In this document: positions 49,201 through 62,370 of the stretch, one piece after another
How positions within the stretch are numbered: the stretch's first letter is position 1
Layout of the letters: every line of letters begins with the position of its first letter
Assembly: GCF_041260155.1 (NCBI RefSeq)
Contig: NC_091928.1
Span: forward strand, 36,055,888 to 36,119,887
Source of the DNA: Ptychodera flava
Taxonomy: Eukaryota > Hemichordata > Enteropneusta > Ptychoderidae
Length of the DNA: 64,000 nucleotides
Direction: 5' to 3'
Notes under the pieces: generated by a model
Told to the model about the DNA's origin: nothing
Databases searched by the model: none
The model's input: the letters and a program-made list of their open reading frames with translations, nothing else
Position numbers and translations under genes: made by a program

Positions 49201-52200
49201 CACATTCAATCATAAAAACATTTAATGTGTATATCAATTATTCTGCACACCATTTACGTGCTCGAATGACATGTCGTATGTTTGCTTTCAAAGAATATGC
49301 TGTGTCGAGTAAGCATATCGTAGTTCTTTAAGAAATAAAATTTGTTCACTTCCATGGCACATTAAATCACGTTTCCGAAGCTACATCTATCACTATCTTT
49401 CACAATATTCATACAACATAATATTGTAATTATTCTTGCCCTCGATGACCAGCAAGACTCATCAGCTTTTTGTTTCGAAGTTCTAATGATTCATTACTGT
49501 AGCTCGCACATTGTACAAAGGATTATCTTCATGTTCTTCCTTTGGACGGGATGGTGAATATCTGAACATGTCGGTGTTTCGAGACATAAAGTCTACTTGT
49601 AGTTAGTTTGCAATTTGCAATCACAAAAGTGTGCCATTGTCTATCATTGGTTCATTTCATTGAGCGCTAGCCCTACCACCTCTCACCTGCAAAATTCGTA
49701 GGATTAATGAGCTTACCGTTTCGTAATTGCGGTGCAGTTCAGTGACCTTCTGTTCGTCTTCGAAGTAGGCCCCGTAAAAAACCCTTCCTAAGGCCTTGCT
49801 CACAAACACTGACATGTATTGCTGCAGTGTAATGTGTTCTCCGGGAGGAACAGAAGATAGCTTCTTTGCTACGTCATTAGCCATCTTTAAAAAAGGTTTG
49901 TGTCACAATTCAATTATCAAGTAATTCAATTGAAACATATGTATAAACACATGGACATCTTTCGACCCAGTCACATTTTTGACAAAATACTATAAGCCTC
50001 ATGTTACAATTTTCTGGCCCTTAATAATTATACAAAATTTTGGTTTTTGGCTCGCGTGTTGGCACACGCGACCTAATGTTGCCGCGATGTCTGTCTGTCA
50101 GTTCATATCTCAGGAAAGGCTTTCAAATCTGGTACATAGATTCAGCTTGCAAATAACAAGAACAAAGTATGTATGTACGTACGTACGTATGTGTGTGTGT
50201 GCATGCATGCATGCATGTATGTATGTGTGTACGTAGGTAGCTAGGTAGGTAGCTAGGTAGGTATGCCGGCAGGCAGTCACGTACGTACATAGGATGTAGT
50301 ATGATGTGTACATTATTATTTCTATTCGGCTTAACTGCACAACGTTTGAATAATTCAAGAGCGTAAGTTTTCGTAACTCGCGATTTAAGCATCATCGCAA
50401 ACATTAAACGTTTATTTAAGATCGTTTCATTAATGATCATGACAGAGTTACAGATACCACCAGTTCATCCTTCATAAATACATTTCGTAACTATCTTACC
50501 CCTTTAATATATACGTAATAATTCTGCAGGGCGTCATGTTGGAATGAAACATCATATATCTTCCGTCGGGTTTTGCCTTCTTTACCGTTGGTGGTCTGGA
50601 GACTGCTATCGCCATTCAGTGGCCTCATGAACTCGAACAGTTCAACTGTAAGATGGTTAGATAAAGGAAATGGCAATTGGAAATAATACCTTTTTGAAAC
50701 TTCACGTGTCACGTTGTAATGTACATTATTGATGTCGTTGTAGCAGAAAGCGATGCGATAGAAGTGCATATATGTTGATAACATTCGCTGGTCAAATGAG
50801 ACTGTAAAGAATGGTTATCTGTGAACTAAGCAGCTGTATTTGTTGTTACGTAGACAAAAATGTGAACCACAGCTTAGTTATTGAGTTTACCTTACAAAAG
50901 GGTGTGAGATTAAAAGATACCTGAGAAATCTGTTTGGCGATGAGAACACTTTTAAGCAGTAGTATCAAAACAACAAACGGGAGCATAGCATTTTAACAAA
51001 AAAGCACGAGGTCTCGCTTCATGTCTATGGGTAAATTCACATTTAGATATACTCTATGGTTGAAGTACAAAAATTTAAGCTACTTGGTGGTAAACCTTTC
51101 AAGAATCGGGTTACAGTAACATTTCCAATGTACAGAAAATCTTTCATATCCTGCTTGTTCGAAGAGAATATTTTAATAGCGATTCTCTTACCTGGTCTGT
51201 CAAAGGCCTTGATGTGATCCTTCCAGGCTTGAGGGGACGCAAGACTGACGTAATAATGCTTGCCATACCAAAATGACGCAACATGGCCATACTTGGCGTG
51301 TAACATGAACAGAAAGTCAGCGAAACTACCTGCCTCCGTAATGTCTTGCAAATTGCCATCCCTAGTTTTGACAAAAATATTAGTGTTTGACAGCATGTAA
51401 TATGTGATCTTTTTTTACAGAATACGTCAATTTATTTTGCATTACAACACGATAAAATTTGTTGCCATGAAAGAACGTTATTCCTCGATAAAAACAGAGT
51501 AATTCGGAAAGATCTGAATCAGATTCAAATCTATCCGCTCGAAAATCACATTCGATTTGATTACGTCAACGGCAAACGCTTTCGAACATCGTCTACATCA
51601 CCATCCCCTGAAACGACCGGAAGCAACTGAAAATATATGGTAAAATTATTAGGAGTTACAGTTCTTTTATATGCAAGAAACACTTCATCTCCAAGTGTGA
51701 TCTTCTTTCATTACAAAGTTAACAAGTTAATGCAAACACCCTTTATGTAAAATTCTTCCGTGTCGTTCGTAAAAAATTCGGTCGCTTCCTCACTTACTTT
51801 CGAAAAAGAATCCAATGAACAATATAGTTTGTGGCCTTATTTCAAATTGATGACAGTTCGCTCTACTTGAAACAGACTGTTCTGTTACTGGTGCAGAGCA
51901 GTTCGTAAGTAAGTTATATTATTGCAAATCAAACCATTGTCAAATATCAGATTCAGGGGTTCTTTCTGATCCGAATACACATTGAGTCGACTGCGATGAC
52001 GTCGACAGAACACAATCAATTTCACCATCTCAATTTGGAAATACGATCCACAAACCTACTCGGGGTGTCGTTTCTCCATTCCTGGTATTTTCTTCACTGT
52101 TGACAATTTTTCTTCAGCTTTTACGACTTTAACACCATCCTTGGAAATACATAAGTAACGTATTAGCAATTCTTTAACAACAAAACATAATATATTAAGG

Positions 52201-55200
52201 CCAGGATGAAAAAATAAATTGTTCATCGGAATCGCCGCTTCTACTTTGGCTTATTTGGAATTTTTTTTGATCGCGGCAAATTCTTACTTCTGCATCACAA
52301 ATATTTTTAGTACTGCCGCTGGTGGCGCCCTACACTTTGTCGGGTTTTCGCGGGCACGGGATTTTGAATGAGACTTCCGACGTGTTTGGACTTAGTTTAC
52401 CGCCAACACGTGGTTGTGACGTCTGAATTTGGCGAATCACGACGCAAAGTGGGTCGATTTGGACAGAAATTTCCTCGTTTTGTAAAGGTTAGTACATGTC
52501 ACATCATGAGTATTAATTTGATCGCCAACATTCGACGTGATGGATAACAGCTAGCTCCAAAGACGCTATTCAGTGTTTGTCCTGATATTTTCGGCGATTT
52601 GTTCAACAAGATCGTGACAGCAGATGGACGGTGCATCCGATTGAATGAAAATTACATCGAAAGTATAAAAAATTACGGCAATGACAAAACACATGGTTGA
52701 GTCGATGTTAAAGTACGATCTGAATGATGACTATATAAGTTCACTCCGATCACAGTACAGTGTTGTTAGACCATTGTGTAAAATGTATAGAGCGCGGTGA
52801 AGTTGCCAAAACATGGGGCCAAAGTAAAATGAAAAAACTCAGATGCTAGGTTCTAGCAGGACAATATTAAAGGACAATACTGAATTGTTGAATTTCAGTG
52901 ATTTGCTGTACATTTCAGTTTAATTCTGAGAGAATGTTGAAATACTCAGAATATGTTGTGCAAACACTAACTGTGAATGTCCTATGTTATTGTTGGGAAA
53001 TATAGTATTGAATTCAGTTACCAGTATCAGTGTTTCTTGTCTGAGATATTTCTGGTAAAAAGGGAAACAATTATCTTGCCTTGTCTGCATCTGTGCAAAA
53101 ATGCCAGAGAACCGCGTTTACCTTCGGCCTAAAAAAATTTAAAAAAAAATTTCGCTCGCCGCTCCTGGAACTTGGTCCAAAAATCCGATGAACAAGATTT
53201 TTTTTCTCTGGCCTAAGTGTTTTATATTTGCGCCAAGTCACTTGCCTACCATGGAAATCTGAAACAACTGTCATATTAAAATATTTTCCCATCGAAAATG
53301 TTTGCAAGTTCATTAAATCGCTATTAATAATGTTGAAATTGGTATTCTAAGGTAATAATATATCCAAAAATGCCTTAAATTTCTCACCCGATGGGTTGAG
53401 ATCTCGAGGGTTTAGTGCTTGCCAATGTTACTATTTTTCTCTATTGCTTGTGATGCTAGTTCAAACATTTCGTGACTTCTGAGTCTAGACACGCCGAGGC
53501 TCCGTAATGAGGGGCATAACAATTCTACTGTAAAGTTCAGACCAGTGGCTGTGCTCATCAAATACCTATAACATCTGGTACCATAATTACTAGCTTGTAA
53601 TAAAGGTGTGACTTTAACGCAAATCCCTCTGCCATTCTTTATAGTACAATATAGTATAAGAGCTTTGTCAATACCTGTGAATTTTGCAATGTCATAACCT
53701 TCATTATTACTGATAATGTATCCGATTATTCAGCATTGTGGCCCAACAGCGAGCACAATACAAGCCTTTAGGTTTTTGTTTGTAAACGAATAAAGGACTG
53801 GGTGGGAGTGGCGGGAAAGCCATGTAACGCATAAAACGATGACTCTTAATGGTGCACAATATCGATAATAATGCGTTACTGTACGATTTATCAAATATTT
53901 TGAGTCCTCCTGCATGCACTTGTCGTCTGCTCTGTCTGGCTCGCGGTCAGCTGTCCCCGTCCGACACGCTGCATGCAGTGCAGTGTGCACGGTTCAGTAC
54001 TACGTTGTCCACGATGTGGCTCGCATTTGGCTCACTTCGTTGATGTATTGGTAAATACACAGAACTCAGTCGGCTTTGCGAGATAAGCGTGGAAAGCTAC
54101 TCAAAGCAGTCATCAACAGGCCAACAACGGCAACATCATCAACCATGACCCGTAACGTCTAGGGAAATGACACCAGCGCCATTCAAAGTCTCGATCCAAG
54201 GTCAGCAACGACCAACAATCATGACGACCTTGGGCTCTCCGTTGATCTCTAGCATCTCGGTTACCTAGTTCTGATGCACCAGCTGTATTGGGCGACAACT
54301 TTCATCATCGGTTTCGACTAGTTCTCGACAAAAACCGTCCAATACACATATTTTGTCAACCGCACCTCTCAAATACCCGTTTACATAGAGTTTTCCCGTT
54401 CACCAAAATACAATAGCTCTTCTCACGAAGCCATCGAAAATTAAATTTATAGCCACAATTATAACTGAAATTTAAACATTTGAAAAACATTGTTGAACTC
54501 TGTTGATATTGTTTGCAATTGAATGCTGTACTACTAGCGACATAATAATGATCGTATTGATCAGCTGATACCATGCGGTTCGCTGATGTCGATGCATGTA
54601 CATTCCGTTTTCTTTATGCCTGGCATTTCACCGTATTTCAGCTTTTTGAATGGTGTGATATTGAAAGTTGATGTTTCAAGTCCGAGATAAACGGTAGGGA
54701 TGCATATTCCTTTTCATTTACTTCGAAAATACATCGATTTTTATTTACAAATCGAACAGTGAAAGTACTGCTCATTTTTTGTGTTGAATGTGCGTGCAGT
54801 GTGGAGAGCGTAGAAATGGACACAGTATACAGATTCAGGGCCGATGAGGCTCACTGGCTTCAAACTCAGTTTTGAATTTCCTTTTGTGTTCGTTTTTTAC
54901 ATCTACAAATTCACTGGCATTGCCAAAACTATAAAATAATAGCAATAATATACCCCATCCCGGCCCATGATGGACTCAAGCAAACTTTGCACTCCATATC
55001 CCTTGTCTTAATTATTCAAAATATCTGACTCACGTCACACTTTCTGGAATGCAAGCTGTAAAAACGCTTTTCCAAATTGTGTCTCAGAGTTTTTATATCT
55101 CGCTCAGTTTTTTGGAGCACAATTTTAAAGAAATCAACTAGGATTAAATTCACCGCTCTGGAAGTTTTTCTGGCATACAAATCGTTTTAGAAGATCCTTA

Positions 55201-55699
55201 GGACAGCTTGCACTCACACAAATTTTAGTCTTATATCTCAAAGCATTAAAACAAAAACATAGGGAAAACAGATTTTTGAAAGGTTATGCAAATTACCTGT
55301 CACATGATAGTTATGGAAAGAATGGTGACAATGTTGTTACCAAAATGTTCCTCTATATCTAGGCTTTCCGAAAATATATAATTTACGGGGGTTCTGAGCT
55401 TATTAATCACTAGGGAATTGTTAGCTTAAAAGGGTCAATTTCTTGTCTTGGAACCTTAAGCAAATTTTTCAATAGAGAAATATAATAGTCAAGAAAATCT
55501 AAGCGAATAGAAAATTAAAAGTCAACGATATATTGCAAATAGCAATAAATATCGTGTGCTTTGACGATGTAGGTTCACCTTGGGAGCACACCACAGCAAC
55601 TGTTTCCTATGGCTTATTTTCGGAGGTAACATTCCAGCTTAGGAAAAGCCGCAAAGAGCTTGTCTTTAGAAATAGCTCGATACCTCGAAAGTCAGATGT

Positions 55700-55785
<86 letters not shown>

Positions 55786-55818
55786 TATCATTATAATATA
55801 TATATATATATTATATAT

Positions 55819-55887
<69 letters not shown>

Positions 55888-57160
55888 CTCGAGAAAGGGT
55901 TGATGTCAATCCACCTCTCGATCAGGCAAAAAGTTGCTGTGGTGGCGATAATAGGGAATTATATGTAAAAACTTATAACGAGAACAAGTACTGATACTTA
56001 AATATAAACCATATATGCTCTCGATAACCTCAGTAACAACATGGCGAATGCGGATACATACTTTTCTATTTTAACGTGGTGGTGCACTTAGCCAACAAAC
56101 CTTTTTCAAAGCAATACTTTTTTATCAAAGATGACATGAAAACCCCCTCGCACTATATATTTTCAAAATGTAGAAAATCTAATTTAAGTGTAGACACAGT
56201 TATTTACATGATGAATGGAGTGGTACATATTTAACATGAATGATAAACATTACGGAAAAAAAAACTGGACACTATGATATTTAATTTCTCATTTGTAACC
56301 ATAGTATCTGTAGAAACAAAGGTAATTTTTAAGCGTTGTCAATTCTCATTCTTGAAAGCAGGGTTCAGAAGACTTGATGAAAATTATCAAAAGCAAACTT
56401 GAAATTACTCATTCAAAATGTAAGAACTATATTGTCAAGTTGTAGTGTTGTTCTATGTTATTTAAAAGACATGGTGTGAACATTTCACAAAGTTTGACAC
56501 AGTCAAGTGGAGTTACATATAATTAAATGTAGAAAACGGGTAAAAAAGCTAGGAAATCGTGTAGTTTACATAAATTTGCACAAATCTGCACACTTTTCTC
56601 GCCCAAAAACTGAATACGACTGCTTGTCACGCTAAAAAGAGAACCAAATCAATATGTTCATTTTTGGTTAACAGGTTAATGAAAATTTAGTGAATCTTTG
56701 CAAAAAGTGACATTGAGCAGGAGAAGTCGATTCCCTAACTATACAAGTAATTGTATGTTTACATGGTGCTCTTGAACGATAGAATTGACGAGTACTTGAA
56801 GGCAAGGAAACCTTCCAACTTCATGTTAGCCATGAAGCTTGTACGGGAGCTGAGCTACAACAATAATCGCTTGGGATTAGGTACGCCGTGAACGTAGATG
56901 AAAATTCTATGACTGATACAGGGGCTTTCACCGTCTGTCAAACGACAAGCGACTGTGCCTGTAGCAGTCAATTGATAGCCTACGTCTCAAAGCTTGCAGA
57001 TCAGAGTATATGGTGTGCTATTCATACCTGAAATGAATTCAGCAGAGATCAAACATTAACCTACCTTTGAAAATCGAGCGGTGAGGATTGGCCTTAGACA
57101 TTGGTATAGAATCGAAATGACGACAACAGCCACAGCGATCAAAACAGCCACATTCGCCAT
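42655..57160 (-). CDS. CYP20-type cytochrome P450, copy B (complete, 487 aa)
   Basis: Eleven exons on the minus strand: 57065-57160, 52060-52139, 51192-51361, 50500-50645, 49717-49884, 49027-49093, 47930-48109, 45822-45945, 45001-45115, 44175-44239, 42655-42907. They total 1464 bases including the stop; all junctions are GT-AG and in phase. Start [18 protein letters not shown] is a membrane anchor. Then come [39 protein letters not shown]-helix GGYHTT (catalytic Thr), K-helix [24 protein letters not shown] and heme loop [14 protein letters not shown] with the Cys ligand. The position seven residues before the Cys is Gly instead of the usual Phe, as I recall for human CYP20A1. Length is close to vertebrate CYP20A1 (about 460-470). 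Expected role: ER heme monooxygenase; substrate unknown. No in-frame stop was found. Confidence 0.88.
42988..43165. mobile_element. TTAA MITE (family 1), 3'-deleted copy in copy B intron 10
   Basis: The left half only (tatgcgtctcgaaagtgaaa to attcatggcggccacc). It joins directly to cactgctaaacaatc, which in copy A lies about 400 bases further on. The right half of the MITE and its flank have therefore been deleted in copy B. Confidence 0.7.
43175..43385. mobile_element. aacacgattggaac MITE (family 3), copy 5, in copy B intron 10
   Basis: 211 bases with intact ends and the 4-bp duplication aatc (43171-43174, 43386-43389). Copy A at about 23690 has the uninterrupted site ctgctaaacaatctttc, and copy C at about 63788 is also unoccupied. 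Confidence 0.9.
44393..44589. mobile_element. aacacgattggaac MITE (family 3), copy 6, in copy B intron 9
   Basis: Left end diverged (acgcgactggaactaatttt); right end intact (aattagttccaatcgtgtt). Copy A lacks it at about 24600. Confidence 0.7.
46145..46201. repeat. AT microsatellite
   Basis: About 55 bases of TA repeat in copy B intron 7. Confidence 0.9.
46393..47496. mobile_element. 1.1-kb TTAA transposon (piggyBac-like) in copy B intron 7
   Basis: TTAA at 46389-46392 and 47497-47500. Inverted ends cactttcactgcg and gcggtgaaagtg. Copy A has no insert at the matching place (about 26690). On the minus strand, an acceptor-like tttttctag at 47144-47152 precedes an open stretch to about 46858 with the acidic sequence [16 protein letters not shown] and [17 protein letters not shown], possibly a piece of a transposase or captured exon. 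No catalytic domain is seen. Confidence 0.7.
47580..47789. mobile_element. aacacgattggaac MITE (family 3), copy 7, in copy B intron 7
   Basis: Ends acacgattggaactaattta and aattaattccaatcgtg. tgta occurs on both sides (47576-47579 and 47792-47795), but the right terminus differs from the consensus. Copy A at about 26760 has no such element. Confidence 0.75.
50040..50160. repeat. Dispersed ggctcgcgtgtt repeat, start fragment
   Basis: Palindromic gctcgcgtgttggcacacgc then gcgatgtctgtctgtc, as in the family copy at 38640. It continues into a tetranucleotide microsatellite. Confidence 0.6.
50167..50290. repeat. Mixed GTAT/GTAC/GCAT/GTAG microsatellite
   Basis: About 120 bases of four-base repeats that change unit along the run. 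Open frames across it (Thr-Tyr-Val, His-Ala repeats) are artefacts. Confidence 0.9.
52199..53213. mobile_element. 1.0-kb Harbinger-like non-autonomous element in copy B intron 1
   Basis: Left end ggccaggatg with ttgttcatcgga; right end tccgatgaacaa with ctctggcc, an imperfect inverted repeat. The 3-bp duplication taa (52196-52198, 53214-53216) fits the TWA target of PIF/Harbinger elements. Copy A lacks it at about 32868. The interior has no transposase. Confidence 0.65.
53655..55440. other. Extra sequence in copy B intron 1, absent from copy A
   Basis: No homologous stretch lies between the matching flanks in copy A. Its ends (gctttgtcaatacc near 53660 and ttcactggcattgccaaaac near 54908) match adjacent parts of 21640-21760, so the roughly 1.15-kb middle looks like an insertion into a dispersed repeat. 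No gene recognised. Confidence 0.5.
55699..55882. repeat. Long interrupted AT microsatellite
   Basis: About 180 bases of TA repeat with brief interruptions in copy B intron 1. Confidence 0.9.
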
Positions 57161-59128
57161 CTTGTTTTCCGCTTTAGGCCAAAGGTTGTTCACCTCGGTC
57201 ATGGGTCGCCATGCTTGGGTCAAGGAACCTTGCATTTAGATGGGTTGATAAGTTGAACCGTCATCGATGCTTGTTGTAGCCACTAATTTATAAGGTGTGA
57301 AATATTTGAGCATGTATGCCGGGCTCGCTGGTCGGGCTGCTGTAGGCTTTATACGGATTAATGACTTTATTTTAACTACAAAGTATGTTCAGAAGGACAG
57401 TATTTATGTATAATATTTGTGAAAAATTGATGATGTGTAGTTATGAAGGCCAGGGTGCTTTCTGGAGAGAGAACAAAAATCGTGTGTATTTTGAATGTGA
57501 GCAGAGTAGGTATTTTAACTTGCAGTTAATCACTAATATTGAACATGTCTGGCATAAATAATTTCACTCTTTAAAGAGGCCCTTAGAGCACTAGCATACC
57601 ATAAGGGAATGTTCTCATCCTTACCTACAATAAGTATTTAGACTACTGCTGAGAAGAGTGCGAAATACATACATCAAAATCATGTCGCCATTTGTACTGA
57701 TATCATCAACAATGTTATTGACATATTCAACCAAGTCAGCCTTACCATAATCGTAAATTATCAAAACTTGTTAATTAGCAAATGAGAGTAAATACCTGCT
57801 CATTGGTTGCTTAAAGCTTATTTTTTCTGGTATACCAAAGGCACAAACAGAATACCTGATTGTTTTGTGTTGATATCCATTGACAAGTTGTAATTTGTAA
57901 AAACACTTTAAAGTCACACTAGCTGTGACTATTGAAATTTGTTGACGTTTAAATATCTTCACATTCTCTCCTTTTTTCTCTGAATTCTACTCTCTGAAGG
58001 GATATGGGCTTTTACTGCATTAGGAAACCATTCTTTTGTGAAACATTTGACATGTAAATTCAAATTTCAACGGTCATGTTTATTTCCCGCAACTTTCAAA
58101 AATTGGTAATATGACAAAGGAAAAAGAACATACAATATCACAGTTGAGAACATTCAGTCCTATGCATTACATTGGACTACTCTGTGTACTTTATGTGAAG
58201 ATTTCAGTGCACATCTACACAGTATCTACCGTTTGTATATATGTTTGCATGAAAAAAGCCGCCCTCCCGACTTTTAGTGCCTAAATTGTGACCCGTCCCT
58301 GGCTACCACTGTTTATATCACTAATATGGTAATTGATAAACTTAAAATTTGTCATTTTAACTTTTTAAGAATATATTTTAAACATTACAGACGATCACTT
58401 AAGCAAGGATTTAAACTCATCCTAATAAAAAAGAGATTAGATTTCTCAAAAAACAATTCTATTAAGTACTTTGAGTACAATTGGTTTATATCAAGATTAA
58501 AAGGACAATAGCTCTAATATTTGGCTCGTAGTTTTAAAGCCGCAGGCACTGCTATTGTTTTTGAAGGAAGGTTAGACGACATAAAGTTAGACATCTATTA
58601 ACATAGCACACATACAAGTATTCAGGTGTCATCTAGGGAAATTACAGTAGTCATTGCTAAAGCAGTGTGTTATAAATAATAACGAATTACTTCAGGGAAA
58701 AGTAATAACATCCGTTACTAAGTTCCATGCATCTTCCAATCTTCACGACAGACACTTTGGCAATCTTCCGTCCGTCCTGAAGATACTGCAAGATGCATGA
58801 AACATAAGTAACATATATCATTACTTTGTACTTGTAGAATCTTTTATTGTTTCTTAAAGCAAAATAAATTGAAAATTTATGAGAAACTAAGCTTATTCTA
58901 AAGGTTTCATTGTGATAGTCACTTCAACGTGTCTAAATACTAACATGCAACATTCATATGCAAATGTTGCGTCCATTACCGGTAGTTCATTTTAGAGACT
59001 AATCCAGACTAATTTACATCTTGTCAGAACGTTTTTGAATATTCTAGACTTGTCTTGTCATTATATTTAATGAGTTATTTTCATTCTTGCCAATCATGGC
59101 AAGAATTCTTTGGATGTTGGGTAACAGT
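57161..59128. other. Copy B 5' flank and spacer
   Basis: 57161-57290 matches the 5' flank of copy A and should hold the promoter and 5'UTR. 58255-58810 is block Y again. No gene recognised. Confidence 0.5.
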
Positions 59129-59129
59129 T

Positions 59130-59198
59130 GTATCCGCCTCGAAAGTGAAAGACTTCTAGTTTTGCTCCAACTTTCCTCAATAAAAGTTTCGATCATTG
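59130..59198. mobile_element. TTAA MITE (family 1), start fragment
   Basis: tatccgcctcgaaagtgaaa and ctttcctcaa match the family start. The copy is cut where the LINE begins. Confidence 0.6.
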
Positions 59199-62100
59199 GG
59201 AAAACACTATGATGACCTCGTCATTTTCTTGAGATCATTGAATCACACTTTCTCAGCTGTCGCTTTGACTGAAACATGGTTACGCAAGGACTCTGATCGT
59301 TCTCTTTTCAACATACAAACCCTACAACTTATCACTTGTAATCGTGAATTTCACTTGGTGTGGGAGCTGCATTATACCAAAGACCCTCGAGAAAAACACG
59401 AGGGTCTATAATTATACATTCATAAGTCTTTAGTCAGTGTTTATAGAAACATTTTTCAATGGTCAACAGCTGGTTGTGGGTGTTGTGTATAGAAAACCGA
59501 ACACCTCAATGCAGGAGTTCCTCAACAGTTTTAACAAGTGTCTGGCATATTTGTCTACCGGGGACAGAAATTGCATCATTCTGGGTGACTTCAACATTGA
59601 CATCAGTGTGAATACAAGCCCAGCCGCTGATTACAACTCTATGTTAAATTCCTACAACTGTGTTCAGATTATTGACCATCCAACTAGAGATGCTACTAGT
59701 ACAGCGACAATGATTGATCATGTGATAACAAACATTACAGATAATTTCATCAATGGTGGCTGTATTCACACTGATATCAGTGACTATTATCCAATCTTTG
59801 CCAATATTGAAAATTTTAAGCATGGTTTTTCTAATGACGTTTCATTCCTTAAGTCAGACTTTTCATACAACGATCAGGATGCTTTTCTCTCCGATTTGAC
59901 TGACATTATAGTTGGCAACCAGTTTACGAGTGTGTCGATTCTAATGATGCCTAAAAGGCATTTTGCGATCTTTTTCACAATATTTCGACAAACCATGCCC
60001 CTGTCCATCAATGCAATATCCAGCATAAACCAATGTATAAACCTTGGTTGTCTAAGGGTTTATCCATTTCAATTAAGACAAAACATAGGCTATTCAGTAA
60101 AATGAAAAGATTGCCTAACAATATTGATATTAGTAACAGATACAGAATTTATCTCAACATGCTTACAAAGTTGCTAAAAATAGCAAACAGACGGTACTAG
60201 TATTTCACCGACAAATTTTTTCTCGATTCCGGCAACACTAACAAAACTTGGAAGACTATCAATGAAATTCTCAACAAGAAGAGTAACAAACTTTCTTCCC
60301 CTAAACATATAAAGGGTGATGGTGATGTGCTCCTGACAGGCAAGGCTAGTATCGGAGAAAAGTTTAACCATTTTTTCACCGAAATGGGACCCACTCTTGC
60401 AGCAAATATTTCCGCTGCCGGTAATTTTAATTATTATCTCAAAGGAAATTATCCCCATACTTTCTTTCTCAGTCCTGTTGTTGAAAAAGACATTCTCAAA
60501 CACATTCAAAATATTGACCCTCGCAAAGCTAAGGGGCTTGACCATATTCACGATAAACTAATAAGGTACGCTGCATTCCTCTTTTCACGTCCACTGGCCC
60601 ACATTGTGATTTGCTCTTTCACAAAAGGTATTTCCCTTAAGGTGACTCCCTTAAGTTGGCCAAAATTATTCAAATTTATAAAAAAGCGTTCACCCCTTGA
60701 TGATAATAATTATAGGCCGTTTTCAATTTTACCAGTTCTCAGCAAAGTGATTGAATCTGTTGTTAAAGATCAACTGTTGACTTTCCTTGACAAATATGAT
60801 ATCCTTATGGACACACAGTACGGTTTTCGCAAACACTACAACACTAATCTTGCCCTAGCTGACCTAGTGTCAGATATTACCGATAAGTTGGACCAGGGTC
60901 TCATCACCTTTGGTATTTTATCGATCTTAAAAAAGCATTCGATACAATAGACCATGGCATTTTATTGCATAAATTATCACATTATGGTATCAGAGGACTA
61001 CCCCTGCAGTGGTTCCAAAGTTACCTTAATAACCGTTATCAAGTAGTCAGCATTGATGGCACGTCATCAAATCCTAGACGAGTCTTATGTGGTGTACCCC
61101 AGGGGTCTATACTCGGACCCATTCTTTTCCTTCTTTATATAATAACGATATTACTAATTCTACAGATGTCTTTGATTTCCCTCTCTTTGCGGATGATACT
61201 GACTTATTCAAATCCTTGAACACACACAACATCAACCTGGATTACTTACATGATGAATTCGATAGTCTGTCAGTGGTGCAATGCAAACAAATTAACAATT
61301 AACGTTGAGAAAACAAACTATATGGTAATTAAAACCCCTCAGAGACCTATTACTGTTGGTGGCAGAGTGGGTGTGGGAATCACACCTATAGAGACCGGGC
61401 CGTGTCTTCTGATATCTATCTCGGGGTTACTATTGACCCGTCGCTGACTTGGAAATCGCACATAGATAAAGTTTGTTAAAAGATCAGTCCATTGGTTGGC
61501 ATCATCTCACGGTTACGCCACTATGTGCCGAAATGTGTTCTTCTTCTGCTTTATAACTCATTAATTCTCACACATATGACCTACTGCATTGAAATCTGGG
61601 GAAACACTTACCACACTATTCTTGAACCCCTTCTTCGTTTACAAAAGAAAATAGTCCGACTTATCACTTTTTCCACTTTCAATGCCTCTTCAGCCCCTCT
61701 TCAAACATCTCAACATCTTGGACATACACAAACTTTGTACATTTCAGACTTGCATTTTTTTCTATGATCTTAAGAATAACCGCTTTGCACGTACTCTCAA
61801 CAATTATACTGAAGACCATGTACCCCATAGCTATTATACTCGCTCTAAGATTAATAAAAATCTCCGAATTCCCAAAGTGAAGCTCAAAGTCAGTCAACAT
61901 AATATTAAGTACGCAGCAACCAAACACTGGAATTCTCTTCCATGCTACATCAAAAACTTAACAAATCGTCACTCTTTCAAGACGAAGTTGAAAAAATATT
62001 TACTTGACATGAATTGACATCGACATTATCTCAGTCTTTCCTTTGCTGGCATCTCTGACTTGTATTTTTTTATTTATTTGGAAAAAAGAAATTTATACAA

Positions 62101-62370
62101 TGTTTTATGTCTCACTTCAATTCCACGTATTTTTCTCCTTATTTCCACTGCTTTGTCACCTGAAAGTCATGTTGAATCATGATCTTTACTAGTTCAGGGC
62201 CATGGACTTGATTAGTTTGAATGAACTATTTCCATGGTCCTCACCAGGGTCGTTTATTCAATGTAATCATTAGCACTGCTATATCATTGCTTTAACTGTA
62301 TATTTCTATTACTTCACTGTGTTGTGTAATCTTTCCCCTGGTGAAATAAAATGAAATGAAATGAAATCAA
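59196..62370 (+). pseudogene. Broken non-LTR retrotransposon (endonuclease plus reverse transcriptase)
   Basis: Peptides in order, in changing frames: endonuclease (VALTETWLRKDSD; VVGVVYRKPNTS; CIILGDFNIDI at 59437-60105), then reverse transcriptase (RPFSILPVLSKVIESVVKDQ, TQYGFRKHYNT at 60327-60950; [20 protein letters not shown] and [16 protein letters not shown] at 60965-61140; FADDTDLF at about 61185-61210), then a C-terminal region ending KHWNSLPCYIKNLTNRHSFK at about 61920-61980. Several frameshifts and stops disable it. The 5' end is truncated inside the endonuclease. The 3' end is a tgaaa repeat (about 62345-62370), as in CR1/L2/Jockey-group elements. The exact clade is not assigned. 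Confidence 0.9.
59378..59410. mobile_element. 33-bp double-TIR footprint inside the LINE
   Basis: caaagaccctcgagaaaaac followed by acgagggtctata, flanked by the 7-bp duplication attatac (59371-59377, 59411-59417). Removing 33 bases and one attatac restores the endonuclease frame GAALYIHK. The insert is simply the two ends of the 39793-41133 element joined back to back. Confidence 0.75.

Noticed and set aside
50110..50440. Frames of about 80-105 codons near the tetranucleotide repeat
   Set aside because: Low-complexity translation of a microsatellite in copy B intron 4. No protein family is recognised.
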